Shown in pieces: positions 15,419 to 24,043 of a stretch of DNA of 33,680 nucleotides (positions within the stretch are counted from its first letter, which is position 1; each line of letters begins with the position of its first letter). Origin of the DNA: Fuerstiella sp. (GTDB lineage: Bacteria > Planctomycetota > Planctomycetia > Planctomycetales > Planctomycetaceae); NCBI GenBank assembly GCA_029247265.1, contig JAQWLN010000191.1, forward strand, positions 1 to 33,680, in the 5' to 3' direction. Position numbers and translations under genes: made by a program. The notes beneath the pieces were generated by a model. That model saw only the letters and a program-made list of their open reading frames with translations. It was not told the origin of the DNA and searched no databases.

Positions 15419-17287
15419 ATGAAAACGTCTTCAGCATTATCTGTGCTGGCTGTTGCCATCGCACTGGCTGTCACATCTCCTGACCGGCTGCCTGCGTCTC
15501 AGGAGCAGGACGCTCCCGAAGTGGAATCAGCGAAGCAAGTGAATCCACTGGAGGGTGAGGACCCACCAGCGACTCGCATTGCTCAGGACGCCGCACGTGT
15601 CGGGGCGATGGTCGGCGACGAAGCAGGAGCGAAGGTCACCGAATTGCTGCGTCAGCTGTTTGACTCGACTTTGAGTGATGACGTTCGCCTGCAGGCCGGC
15701 ACCCAGTTGTCTCAGATATCGGCAGAACTCGACGATTCAGATTTGATACGTCGTTCGGCGCAGCGTCAACTGGACCGCCGAGTACGTCTGGCGACTGTGG
15801 GAATACAGGCATTGAAAGACGGGCCCGCTGACGGCAATGCTCGGCAGCTGGTGAACGACTTGCTGCTGCGAGCCTGCGTGGACTACGAGAACGGCAATCG
15901 CGACGTTCATGCGTATGTGGTGCGTGTCAACTACGAGCTGCTGCAGCAGTCGCATCCGGACATATTTGCAAAAATCGGCCCGGTCGTTCTTGATGACTAT
16001 TTTAATTACAATCTGCATTTCACTCTGTCGGAGGCGTTGCTTTCGCGAATCGTGTCTGACTATCGAACAGAGAAAGGCCCGGTTGCCGACTGCATTCTTG
16101 GTGCATGGGTGACCGGCAGCCAGGTGACCGACACCATGGTCAGGGCCGATGTGAAACCGTCTACCGGAACGGCTCGTTTTGATCTGGTCGTAGACGGTCG
16201 TACGAAGACCGACACGACGGGACGAAAGTCTCCCGCGACGATTTTTACAAAAGGCAACCACACGTTCACGATCAGTAAGCCGTTATTGTTCGATGGCTCC
16301 GGTTTTGCGACGGAGGAAGCCAGCATGGATGTTGAGGTCAACAATCGAACCGTCGGTGTGAGCACCAAGTACGACCGAATTCCGATTCTGGGCGGCATCG
16401 CGAAAAGCATGGCCAGGAAGGAAGTTCAGAGGAAACAGTACCAGGCGGAGGGCATTGCTGCTCGAAAGCTTGCCCAGAGGGCACTTCCGGTATTTGAAGC
16501 CGAGGCCAATGATCAGTTGGTCAAAGCCAACGACAGCATACAAAACGGACTTCTTCAGAACCTGCGAGACCGCGGAATCGCTCCGGCCGTGTACAGTGCC
16601 AGGTCCAGCGAAACTCATTTCGCAATCAGTTCCCGAACAATGGCCGCCGGAAACCTTGCGGCGCCAAAACCACCGAGCAACCCAGCGCCGCGAAAGGGTG
16701 TGGCGATTCAATTGCACGAATCAACGATCAACGCGGCGATCGATGGGCTGGGCATTGCCGGCGAGATGACGGTTGTGGAAGTCATCGGGAAAATCGAGTC
16801 GGCGTTGAAGGAGTTGTTGGATCGGGACGTCAGTCTGCGTAGTTCGGATCAGGTCGTCGACGATAATACAGACTTTGACTTCAGCAAATCAGATCCGATT
16901 CGTGTTCGCTTCGACGAGGGACAGGTCGTCCTGATCCTGAGGACGGGGTTCTTTCAGAAGGACAAGAACCGTCGAGTTCCCCGATACGTATTTGAGATTC
17001 CAGTCGGCATTGAAGTGCGAGACGGAAGCCTGTTTCTGAAGGCACCAAGGACGGACCCTCGTGGTATCCTTTCTTTGAGGCCTCGAGCCATCGAAGGGAA
17101 GGCAAACCTGCGATCTGTGGCGCAGGCGCGAGGAATTGCGAAGGAGCTACTGGACAAGGCCTTCAAACAGCCACTGACGGAACTCGATTCCACTCTCGAA
17201 CTGGAACTGAAGAACCGCGAGAACCTGGAGCTTCAAATTACGCAGCTTCAGATTTCCGACGGCTGGGTCACACTGGTTATGGAGTGA
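15419..17287 (+). CDS. Secreted protein of unknown family, 622 aa
   Basis: ATG is preceded by GGAGG at good spacing. Residues 1-26 form a signal peptide (MKTSSALSVLAVAIALAVTS then a polar stretch), so the protein is periplasmic or surface-exposed. Residues about 50-180 look helical and repeat-like (DDVRLQAGTQLSQISAELDD, RRSAQRQLDRRVRLATVGIQ). The middle (about 200-330) is beta-rich with a domain like a lipid-binding or barrel-like fold (ARFDLVVDGRTKTDTTGR, TKGNHTFTISKPLLFDG). A Pro/Ala linker (about 415-425) leads to a C-terminal domain of alternating strands ending in LQISDGWVTLVME. I do not recognise a family, and no catalytic motif is apparent. A small two-span membrane protein gene lies 65 nt downstream and may be co-transcribed. 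Confidence 0.85.
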   Translation: MKTSSALSVLAVAIALAVTSPDRLPASQEQDAPEVESAKQVNPLEGEDPPATRIAQDAARVGAMVGDEAGAKVTELLRQLFDSTLSDDVRLQAGTQLSQISAELDDSDLIRRSAQRQLDRRVRLATVGIQALKDGPADGNARQLVNDLLLRACVDYENGNRDVHAYVVRVNYELLQQSHPDIFAKIGPVVLDDYFNYNLHFTLSEALLSRIVSDYRTEKGPVADCILGAWVTGSQVTDTMVRADVKPSTGTARFDLVVDGRTKTDTTGRKSPATIFTKGNHTFTISKPLLFDGSGFATEEASMDVEVNNRTVGVSTKYDRIPILGGIAKSMARKEVQRKQYQAEGIAARKLAQRALPVFEAEANDQLVKANDSIQNGLLQNLRDRGIAPAVYSARSSETHFAISSRTMAAGNLAAPKPPSNPAPRKGVAIQLHESTINAAIDGLGIAGEMTVVEVIGKIESALKELLDRDVSLRSSDQVVDDNTDFDFSKSDPIRVRFDEGQVVLILRTGFFQKDKNRRVPRYVFEIPVGIEVRDGSLFLKAPRTDPRGILSLRPRAIEGKANLRSVAQARGIAKELLDKAFKQPLTELDSTLELELKNRENLELQITQLQISDGWVTLVME

Positions 17288-17352
17288 TCGGACAACTGGT
17301 GATAAGGATGCCAGTTGTGTAACCCGTCGCAATTCCGACAGGCAGACGATTG

Positions 17353-17814
17353 ATGCGCCTGTTACGACTGTTCTTCCGAATTGTGGTGCCACCGGGACTG
17401 GTTGGTGCGTCCGCGGTCTGGTTGGCCTCTCGATGGGTCTTTCTTGTCGTCACAATCCCGTTGCCGACGGGAGCTCTGCATCTGCGTGCAGATCATGAAG
17501 GTTGGGTGTTTCAGCTTGGCGACACTCAGTCAGTCGTGTATCCGACGATTGGAGTTCAAGAACGGCAGCGAGGGGCAGGTGACTGGCACAGCTGGATGCA
17601 GGACATTGATCCCTTCTGGCTGGGGAGCGCATTTGTCTTTGCTGAGTGGCAGCCCAACACTTCCGCGACAACAGGACGTTTTCTGCTTTTTGGTGTCAAA
17701 CACTACGTCGTGGTGTTGATGTCTGTGGCGGCCGTGTGCATGCTGATTCACCACGAGTCACTGCAGAAACAAAAGGATGACAATGCTGACAGCGTTGTCG
17801 ATACGGAAATCTGA
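17353..17814 (+). CDS. Small two-span membrane protein of unknown function
   Basis: A 153-aa protein with hydrophobic segments at about residues 5-36 and 117-136. Between them is a polar loop of roughly 80 residues, probably extracytoplasmic, containing many Trp and acidic residues (GAGDWHSWMQDIDPFWLGS). The tail after the second span is charged (HHESLQKQKDDNADSVVDTEI). A TTG directly before the ATG could add one residue. It follows the secreted 622-aa protein gene with a 65-nt gap on the same strand, so it may serve the same process. No family is recognised. Confidence 0.65.
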   Translation: MRLLRLFFRIVVPPGLVGASAVWLASRWVFLVVTIPLPTGALHLRADHEGWVFQLGDTQSVVYPTIGVQERQRGAGDWHSWMQDIDPFWLGSAFVFAEWQPNTSATTGRFLLFGVKHYVVVLMSVAAVCMLIHHESLQKQKDDNADSVVDTEI

Positions 17815-17944
17815 CACGTTGCACCGCCTGTTTTGTGTCCCGATGGCCGCAACTGGTGTCGTCGGCGCGCCCGTGGGTCAGCACACAAATAAATGTCTCC
17901 GGCAGGCGCACCTGAATCTCAAGGCGAAGTGAACATTTACAACG

Positions 17945-18676
17945 ATGCTTGAATTGCGAAACCCACACAGTGTTCTTGCCACGCTGGAAACGCGACCTAA
18001 GGCTGTCCGTTCGGTGCGAGTCACGTCACATCAGACGGGTACGCCGTGGGATGAGGTGGCGAAGGTTGCAGCATCGAAGTCGATCCCGGTTTCTATTGGA
18101 CGAGCCGAATCAGGACCCAGGCATCGACGCGATACGGAGCGGACGGGCGCAGGGTCAGCCCGGATTGAGCCGCCATCGCCCGTGCCTTTGGGGGGACTGT
18201 GGAAGTCGGCCCAGTCCTCGGATTCCGGATTCGGCATATGGCTGGCCCTTGATCAGGTGCAGGATCCGCAGAATCTGGGAGCCATATTTCGTCTGGCAGG
18301 ATTTTTTGGCGTTCGCGGAATTGTTCTGACGAAAGACAAGAGTGCTCCCGTGAATGCAACGGTTTGCGATGTGGCAACGGGCGGTGTAGAGCATGTCGCT
18401 TTTTCTATCGTGTCCAATCTGACACAGGCGTTGCAGCAGGCGAAGAAGGCGGATCTGTGGACTCTGGGAACGTGCGAACGCTCCGATTCCAGCATTCGCG
18501 ACGTACGGGCTGATCGCCACTGGCTGCTGGTCATGGGCAATGAAGCTGACGGCCTGCGCCGACTGACGCGGGAAATCTGTGACAGCCTTGTCTCTCTGCC
18601 CGCCATAGGGCGTGTTCCCTCACTGAACGTGGCCGCTGCAACCTCAGCCTGTCTGACAGCGCTGACGATGGGGTAG
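17945..18676 (+). CDS. rlmB: TrmH/SpoU-family RNA 2'-O-methyltransferase, RlmB-like
   Basis: A 243-aa SPOUT methyltransferase that would methylate a ribose 2'-OH in rRNA or tRNA using S-adenosylmethionine. The three knot motifs are present: motif 1 LDQVQDPQNLGAIFRLAGFFG with Asn110 and Arg116, motif 2 LLVMGNEADGLRRL with Glu200, and motif 3 LPAIGRVPSLNVAAATSAC with Ser226 and Asn228. The N-terminal part (about 1-85) has the short RNA-binding domain seen in RlmB-type enzymes, then a variable Arg/Ser/Pro-rich linker. Assignment to the 23S rRNA G2251 enzyme is the most common one for this layout but is not proven by sequence. It is convergent with the PSD1 gene. Confidence 0.88.
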   Translation: MLELRNPHSVLATLETRPKAVRSVRVTSHQTGTPWDEVAKVAASKSIPVSIGRAESGPRHRRDTERTGAGSARIEPPSPVPLGGLWKSAQSSDSGFGIWLALDQVQDPQNLGAIFRLAGFFGVRGIVLTKDKSAPVNATVCDVATGGVEHVAFSIVSNLTQALQQAKKADLWTLGTCERSDSSIRDVRADRHWLLVMGNEADGLRRLTREICDSLVSLPAIGRVPSLNVAAATSACLTALTMG

Positions 18677-18685
18677 TTTGGTTTT

Positions 18686-18710
18686 GTGTGCCGATCAGCA
18701 GACGGCACAC
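18686..18710. terminator. Hairpin between convergent rlmB-like and PSD1 genes
   Basis: GTGTGCCG (18686-18693) and CGGCACAC (18703-18710) are perfect reverse complements around a 9-nt loop. The hairpin sits between two converging stops, where a shared terminator is expected. Neither strand has a proper T-run after the stem, so it may work only as a transcript 3'-end stabiliser. Confidence 0.5.
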
Positions 18711-18728
18711 CTAGACGCAGCCGATCAT

Positions 18729-21101
18729 TCAGTCAACGTACTGGAACTCATTGCTCATCATCAGTGATTGCGCGATGACCGGCCACGGGGTGCTGATGTG
18801 GTCAGGTCGATTGATCTTTGCGAACAGTCGCTGCTGCTGTCTGGCAAACTGCAGAACCCGTTCGAGTTCAACGTCTGTCGGATTTCGCAGCAGTATCTGT
18901 TTGAACAGCCACGCGATACGAGGCATATCACCCACAATGGATTTGAAATCGTCAAGTTCTGTGATGACAACAGACTGGTCGATCACAAAGGGGGAATTCA
19001 TGGTGAACAGCGCCTGCGGCGCGACAATGCTTTCGCCTCGGCCGGGTTGGGTCTGCATACGGGAGGGGAAGTCAAAGGTTCGCAGGGTCGGGTCCAGGTT
19101 GAAACGGTTTACGAAGCCGTAAACGGCTCGCCGTTTTGAATAGTCCTTTTCCCAAAGTAGACCGGAGCGTCCCCCGCGGGTTCGATCCAGCTGCCCCGAT
19201 ATCGCCAGCAGACTGTCACGAGTTGCCTCGATGGACAACCGTTTCCGATTTGCTCGCCACAGCAGCCGATTCTCCGTATCGACGGCCGCCATGTTCTTTC
19301 GCTGTCTACTTTCCTGTTGATAGACGCGTGACATGACGATGTGGCGTACAAGATTCTTTGTCGACCAGCCGCTGGCGATGAATTCGCTGGTCAGCCAGTC
19401 CAGGAGTTCCGGGTGCGACGGTGGCTCACCCTGCAGACCAAAGTTGGGTGCTGTGTTCACCAGGTAGGAGCCCATCAGGAAGCCCCAGACGCGATTCACG
19501 AACACTCTCGCCGTGAGGGGGTTGTGGGGGGAAACAATTTTTTCGGCAAGATCCAGTCGTCCACTGTTCTTGTCCGTAAACGGTGCCTGAACACTGTCCA
19601 GCACCTTAAGGAATCTTCGTTCGGTCTGTTGGCCCCGATTTGCCGGATCCCCACGCAGATAGACGAACTGGGTCACGGGCCGTGTTTCCTCTTTAACTGC
19701 CATTGTGTGAGCGGGGGCCCCGGGGTGGAACGTCAGTAGTTCGGCGAGTTCTGTTTCACGAATCTTTTGCGCAATCGACCGATTGTTGTTGTTGGCCTTC
19801 TTCGTACCCGCTCCGCTGATCTTTGCGTCGATCGCCGTCCGTTTTTTCAGATAGTTCCGTCGGTCAGCTTCGGTGGCGCTGTAACGAGCCAGAAGGGGTT
19901 GTTGTTTTTCATCGAGCGGGCCAATTCTTGTGACGGAGGCGAATACTCCATGCAGCGAATAATAATCAACCGTCGGTATGGGCTCGTACTTGTGGTCATG
20001 GCAGCGTGCGCAGGCGACAGTGATACCCATCAGTCCGCGGGTCGTGACGTCAATCCAGTCGTCAATGGCGTCCGCCTGATTACGCTGCATGTGCGGCCCG
20101 CCGGTCAGAAAGCCGACCGCTGCCTGTTCCGGGGCATCGTCTTCAAACCCCATTAGATCCGCCGCGAGCTGTTCGCTGATAAACCGGTTGATTGGTTTAT
20201 CAGCGTTGAACGCATCAATCACGTAATCTCGGTACGTGAAAGCGAATGGGAAGTAATGTGGTGTTTTCGTGTCCGGACGATAGGCGCTGTCCGTGTCCGC
20301 ATAGCGGGCGACATCCAGCCACATCTGTCCGATGTGTTCTCCGAACGCCGGGCTGTCCAACAGCTGTTCGACCGCGTTTCGGAATGCGATCGTACGGTCG
20401 TGAGTCATGTCGGCTGCAAATTGCTCCGTGGTCGCCCAGGTTGGTGGCAGTCCGGTAAGATCGTAAGACAGTCTTCTGAACAACGTACGCGATTCTGCTG
20501 GCGGCGACGGTGTCAGTTTTTTCTGTGTGAGAGCTGCGTAAACGAAGCGGTCGATCGCAGATCCGTTCCAGCCGTTGGCCGCCTCCGGAGGATCGAGAGC
20601 TGTCACCGGCTGAAACGCCCAGTGCGCGACCGCATGCCGGGCCAGCAGCTTCTGATTGCCGAGCTGTGAGAACGCTGTTTCTCCAACGTTCACTCGTGGT
20701 CCTGGTGCGCCGCGGCGAATCCAGGCTGTCAATAATTCGATCTGAGACGCACTCAACCGGTAGTCAGGGGGCATCTGCAGAGTGTCGCTTGTGTGACCGA
20801 TGGCGACGATCAGACGAGATGACTGAGGCTCGCCCGGAACGACAGCCTTTCCTGTATTGCCACCCTGCAGCCAGCCACTTTCACGGTCCAGCAGCAGGCC
20901 GCCTTCGCGTGTGCCGGCCCCTTCTGAGTGGCATTCGTAGCAGTGTTCGATCAGTAATGGACGAATGCGACGTTCAAAGAACTCTACTCCGTCGTCGCCG
21001 CGCACCCCCGTGAATGTTGTTAACGACATCGATGCTGCCACGTACCCGATAGCTCGTTTCAACATTCGTCTGTAGCTGTTCGAGTCTGTCACTTTGGGCA
21101 C
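18729..21101 (-). CDS. PSCyt1-PSCyt2-PSD1 planctomycete cytochrome-type protein
   Basis: A 790-aa exported protein with the planctomycete domain set. The PSCyt1 cytochrome-c-like domain has CYECH (Cys54, Cys57, His58) and a later QMPPDYRLSASQI with the Met ligand region. The PSCyt2 domain (about 182-390) carries CARCHDHKYEP (Cys364-His368). The PSD1 domain (about 520-770) includes PLTARVFVNRVWGFLMG, PSHPELLDWLTSEF and a late PQALFTMNSPFV. The start is GTG 21101, or ATG 21065 (MLKRAIGYVAAS), which gives a more typical signal peptide; neither has a clear ribosome-binding site. At 790 aa it is shorter than most PSD1 proteins. The DUF1501 gene that usually accompanies this type is not adjacent. 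Its role is unknown, perhaps electron transfer linked to polysaccharide breakdown. Confidence 0.93.
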   Translation of the reverse strand: MPKVTDSNSYRRMLKRAIGYVAASMSLTTFTGVRGDDGVEFFERRIRPLLIEHCYECHSEGAGTREGGLLLDRESGWLQGGNTGKAVVPGEPQSSRLIVAIGHTSDTLQMPPDYRLSASQIELLTAWIRRGAPGPRVNVGETAFSQLGNQKLLARHAVAHWAFQPVTALDPPEAANGWNGSAIDRFVYAALTQKKLTPSPPAESRTLFRRLSYDLTGLPPTWATTEQFAADMTHDRTIAFRNAVEQLLDSPAFGEHIGQMWLDVARYADTDSAYRPDTKTPHYFPFAFTYRDYVIDAFNADKPINRFISEQLAADLMGFEDDAPEQAAVGFLTGGPHMQRNQADAIDDWIDVTTRGLMGITVACARCHDHKYEPIPTVDYYSLHGVFASVTRIGPLDEKQQPLLARYSATEADRRNYLKKRTAIDAKISGAGTKKANNNNRSIAQKIRETELAELLTFHPGAPAHTMAVKEETRPVTQFVYLRGDPANRGQQTERRFLKVLDSVQAPFTDKNSGRLDLAEKIVSPHNPLTARVFVNRVWGFLMGSYLVNTAPNFGLQGEPPSHPELLDWLTSEFIASGWSTKNLVRHIVMSRVYQQESRQRKNMAAVDTENRLLWRANRKRLSIEATRDSLLAISGQLDRTRGGRSGLLWEKDYSKRRAVYGFVNRFNLDPTLRTFDFPSRMQTQPGRGESIVAPQALFTMNSPFVIDQSVVITELDDFKSIVGDMPRIAWLFKQILLRNPTDVELERVLQFARQQQRLFAKINRPDHISTPWPVIAQSLMMSNEFQYVD

Positions 21102-21540
21102 CGAAAAGGTGGGGATGCGGGGTTGGTCGTTGCCTGTATTCCGCCGGATAACCGTCGCAGAGGCCCGATGTTCCTGACGAGATTTTCATCGTAACCTCAC
21201 TAAGCAGCCAATGGGAGTGACTGCAGGACGGCAGAGCCGTTCGGATGTTGCCGAATGGATACGGCGTCGTGTTATGGCAACATTTCTGTAGTAAACACCG
21301 ACAAGGTGTACGTCACGCAACGTTAAGGAGAATGTGCTGGTTCGTTGATTTTGCTCAACAACAGACTCCCTGCGGGAGGGAGGCCAAACTCACCGGCCGT
21401 GAAGAATACAGGGTTTGCCGCCGAATTCGGCGTGTTCCCCGTTATTTTCGTATTACCGGCGCGCGGAGTGCCTTTAGCCAGAGGCAACACCATGAGTGCC
21501 TCAATCTCCTCATCCCAAAAATATAAAAGGGAACAAACAG
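21102..21540. other. Divergent intergenic region, no gene seen
   Basis: The stretch lies between the divergent PSD1 gene and the pilin-like gene, so both promoters should be here. Overlapping open frames on the plus strand (21245-21526 and 21345-21590) give Arg/Cys-rich or unstructured translations and overlap the true pilin-like start. A weak sigma-54-like match near 21273 was not convincing. Confidence 0.45.
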
Positions 21541-21852
21541 ATGTTGAAGAATCTTTGGAACGACGAATCAGGTGTCATTCTCTCGGCTGAAATCGTACTG
21601 GTTGCTACGATTCTGGTTCTGGGCATGATCGTTGGACTGGTCGAACTGCAGTGTGCCGTTGTCGGCGAACTGAGTGACCTTGGCGACGCCTTCGGTAACC
21701 TGTATCAGAGCTATCAAACCAGCTCGATCACATCACTCAAGAATCGGGGCGGGGTGAAGGCTGCTACACGTGGCGCACGATACAGAGATCGTCCGGATGA
21801 ATGTGATTGTAACCGAATCACTGTCTGCCAGCGTTCACGAGGTGAGAAATAA
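21541..21852 (+). CDS. Small Flp/TadE-like pilin-type membrane protein
   Basis: A 103-aa protein beginning MLKNLWNDESGVILSAEIVL, with one long hydrophobic segment (about 11-38, VILSAEIVLVATILVLGMIVGLVEL). The short basic/acidic leader ending in Gly before a hydrophobic helix containing Glu17 recalls class III (prepilin-type) signals of Flp/TadE proteins, and small planctomycete proteins with a W-N-D-E-x-G start look alike. The C-terminal part is basic and ends with a Cys cluster (DECDCNRITVC). AGGGA lies 8-9 nt upstream of the ATG, and a strong terminator follows, so it appears to be a single-gene transcript. No tad/pil assembly genes are in the window. Confidence 0.7.
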   Translation: MLKNLWNDESGVILSAEIVLVATILVLGMIVGLVELQCAVVGELSDLGDAFGNLYQSYQTSSITSLKNRGGVKAATRGARYRDRPDECDCNRITVCQRSRGEK

Positions 21853-21883
21853 TTTCGCGTGAAGCTATCACGTTATAGACATA

Positions 21884-21930
21884 AAGAAACCTGTGTGGGC
21901 AGCAATAGTGCCGACGCAGGTTTCTTCTTT
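21884..21930 (+). terminator. Intrinsic terminator after the pilin-like gene
   Basis: AAGAAACCTG (21884-21893) pairs perfectly with CAGGTTTCTT (21917-21926), with an inner GGCA/TGCC stem, followed by CTTT. It lies about 30 nt after the stop at 21852. The A-rich left flank lets it work on the minus strand as well. Confidence 0.75.
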
Positions 21931-22087
21931 GCGCTGGATCTCAACGTCAGCCGGTAGCCCCTGAAGTACCGGGTTTGGTGTTGGGTTTTCGGACGCAGTA
22001 GCGTTCTCCGATTAAGGCTGCTGCGGTCTGTGCAACGAACACACGCCCTGCAGAACCCCGTACCCATTCCTGGACGCGGTCACGACG

Positions 22088-24043
22088 TCATACGGCTTCT
22101 ACGGATTGGTGTCCCTTCGTCATTAGCGACACAACCACCAGTGTAAGAAATCCGAGCGGGATTGTGACGATGCCCGGCTGCGTGAACGGTGTCCAGGCAG
22201 CTTCCGCTGGCAGACCGTAGACCGTTTCAAACGTGTCGCTGCTGAGCAAAATCCAACCCAGAGAACTGACCATCCCCACCAGAATCGCGGCGATGACACC
22301 CTGGCTCGTGACACGTTTCCAGAACAGAATCATCACCAGCGCCGGAAGGTTTGCTGATGCCGCCACGCTGAATGCCCAGCCGACCAGATAGCCGACGTTG
22401 ATACCCTCAAACAGAATTCCCAGCACAATCGCTATCGCTCCCACGACCACAGATGAAATCTTCGCGACGCGAACTTTCTCATGGTCCGTCATTTCCCAGC
22501 CGAATGAACTGCTCAGCAGATCATGAGTCACCGCTCCAGCGGACGCCAGAATCAATCCGCTGACCGTCCCTAACACAGTCGTAAATGCGATTGCGGAAAT
22601 CGCGGCAAACAGCCAGGTGTTCATACTCTTGGCCAGCAGTGGAGCTGCCATATTGCTGTTGGTCACATCCATCGCCCCACTGGTCATGGCGCCCAGTCCA
22701 AGGTACAGAGTCAGCACGTAAAAGAAGCCGATACTGGCGATGCCGACGATCGTACTCTTGCGAGCACTGCTTTCGTCTTTGACGGTATAGTAGCGGATCA
22801 GGATGTGGGGCAGCGATGCAGTTCCGCAGAACAACGCCAGCATCAGGGACAGAAAGTTCAGCTTGCCCCAGATGTTGTCGCCACGGATGCCGGCAAATTT
22901 CGGATGTTCACCGGGGCGAAGTACTTCAGAGCCAGGCGTCGTCTTCGGGTAGTAGACAGTCGTTGTGGTACCGTCTGCGTCTTTCACCTTTTCGTTACGC
23001 CACACGACGACTTCGCTTTGCTGCATCGTGCGGAAAAAACCAGGCATGCTCAGCGGACCGGTTTTCTGCTGGCCATTCGGAAGTGACTTGATCCAGCCCA
23101 CAGGATGCAGCTGCGGCTCACCTGTCTTACTGCCTTTTTCAAGCCCATTGACCAGGTCCGGCTGGCCGGTTCGCGCCACATGCGTTTGAGCTTCGACAAG
23201 AATCACGTTGGCAACGTTGTTCGTTTCTTCGACCAGCCATGCTGTGACCTGTCCTGTGTCTGTTTGTTTAAGTCGCACAAACTCGTGCTTCGTTTCTGCC
23301 CATGATCCCTCTCGCGGCAGTACGTCCCAGCCACTCATTGCCGACAACGGTCCCGGTGAGTCGATGTCCTGTCGAAGAACGCTGATTCGTCGAAATTCGT
23401 GACCGTCATCACCACCGGATTTGACCTCAAAGCCCCGTGCGAGAATCATCCATGTAAGAATCGCACTGAATACGACCAACAGCGATCCTTTCAGAAACTG
23501 CACCCATGTCGTCGACACCATCCCGGCCGTCACGACGATCATGATCACCACGGCACCCACGATCAGAACGCCGGCCCAGTGATCGAACCCAAGCAGTGGT
23601 TGCACCAGGACTCCGGCGCCCACCATTTGCGGAATCAGGTAGAAAATGCTGACGACCAGAGTACTGATGCCAGCGGCGAATTTGATCCCCTTGCTGTTAA
23701 ACTTTGCATCCAGCGCATCGGCAAATGTGAATTTGCCCAGCCTCTTCATCGGCTCTGCAACCACGAACAGCGCAACGATCCAGCCAGCCAGAAACCCGAT
23801 GGAATACAGGAATCCGTCGTAACCATAGAATGCGATCATTCCGCAGATGCCCAGGAACGATGCCGCGGACAGATAGTCGCCGGCAAACGCAATTCCGTTG
23901 ACGAACCACGGAATCTGTCCGTGGGCGGCAAAATAACCGGCGGACGACTGGGCTTTTCGGCCCAACCAGAAACTCAGGCCGATCGTGAATCCCACGAACA
24001 GCAGAAACAATACTACGGCTTCTGTGGCAGCTTCGTAAATCAC
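22088..24043 (-). CDS. actP: ActP-type cation/acetate symporter (SSS family) with a large insertion
   Basis: A 651-aa sodium:solute symporter most like ActP, which imports acetate and other short monocarboxylates. Typical stretches are NGIAFAGDYLSAASFLGICGMIAFYGYDG (50-78), DALDAKFNSKGIKFAAGISTLVVS, GLILASAGAVTHDLL and an LPALVMILFWKR C-terminal part. Between about residues 204 and 390, where the family has a short loop between membrane spans, there is a hydrophilic insertion of nearly 190 residues, making the protein about 100 aa longer than the 549-aa E. coli ActP. GTG start; its first bases overlap the stop of the DUF485 gene (GTGA, 24040-24043), so the two are translationally coupled. The true substrate could be another monocarboxylate. 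Confidence 0.88.
   Translation of the reverse strand: MIYEAATEAVVLFLLFVGFTIGLSFWLGRKAQSSAGYFAAHGQIPWFVNGIAFAGDYLSAASFLGICGMIAFYGYDGFLYSIGFLAGWIVALFVVAEPMKRLGKFTFADALDAKFNSKGIKFAAGISTLVVSIFYLIPQMVGAGVLVQPLLGFDHWAGVLIVGAVVIMIVVTAGMVSTTWVQFLKGSLLVVFSAILTWMILARGFEVKSGGDDGHEFRRISVLRQDIDSPGPLSAMSGWDVLPREGSWAETKHEFVRLKQTDTGQVTAWLVEETNNVANVILVEAQTHVARTGQPDLVNGLEKGSKTGEPQLHPVGWIKSLPNGQQKTGPLSMPGFFRTMQQSEVVVWRNEKVKDADGTTTTVYYPKTTPGSEVLRPGEHPKFAGIRGDNIWGKLNFLSLMLALFCGTASLPHILIRYYTVKDESSARKSTIVGIASIGFFYVLTLYLGLGAMTSGAMDVTNSNMAAPLLAKSMNTWLFAAISAIAFTTVLGTVSGLILASAGAVTHDLLSSSFGWEMTDHEKVRVAKISSVVVGAIAIVLGILFEGINVGYLVGWAFSVAASANLPALVMILFWKRVTSQGVIAAILVGMVSSLGWILLSSDTFETVYGLPAEAAWTPFTQPGIVTIPLGFLTLVVVSLMTKGHQSVEAV

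Noticed and set aside
19180..19200. GGGTTCGATCC resembling a tRNA T-loop
   Set aside because: It is inside the PSD1 coding sequence, and no acceptor or anticodon stems surround it.
21268..21285. Sigma-54-like promoter (TGGCA ... TG) upstream of the pilin-like gene
   Set aside because: The -12 GC is missing (GT instead) and several consensus positions fail, so chance similarity is likely.
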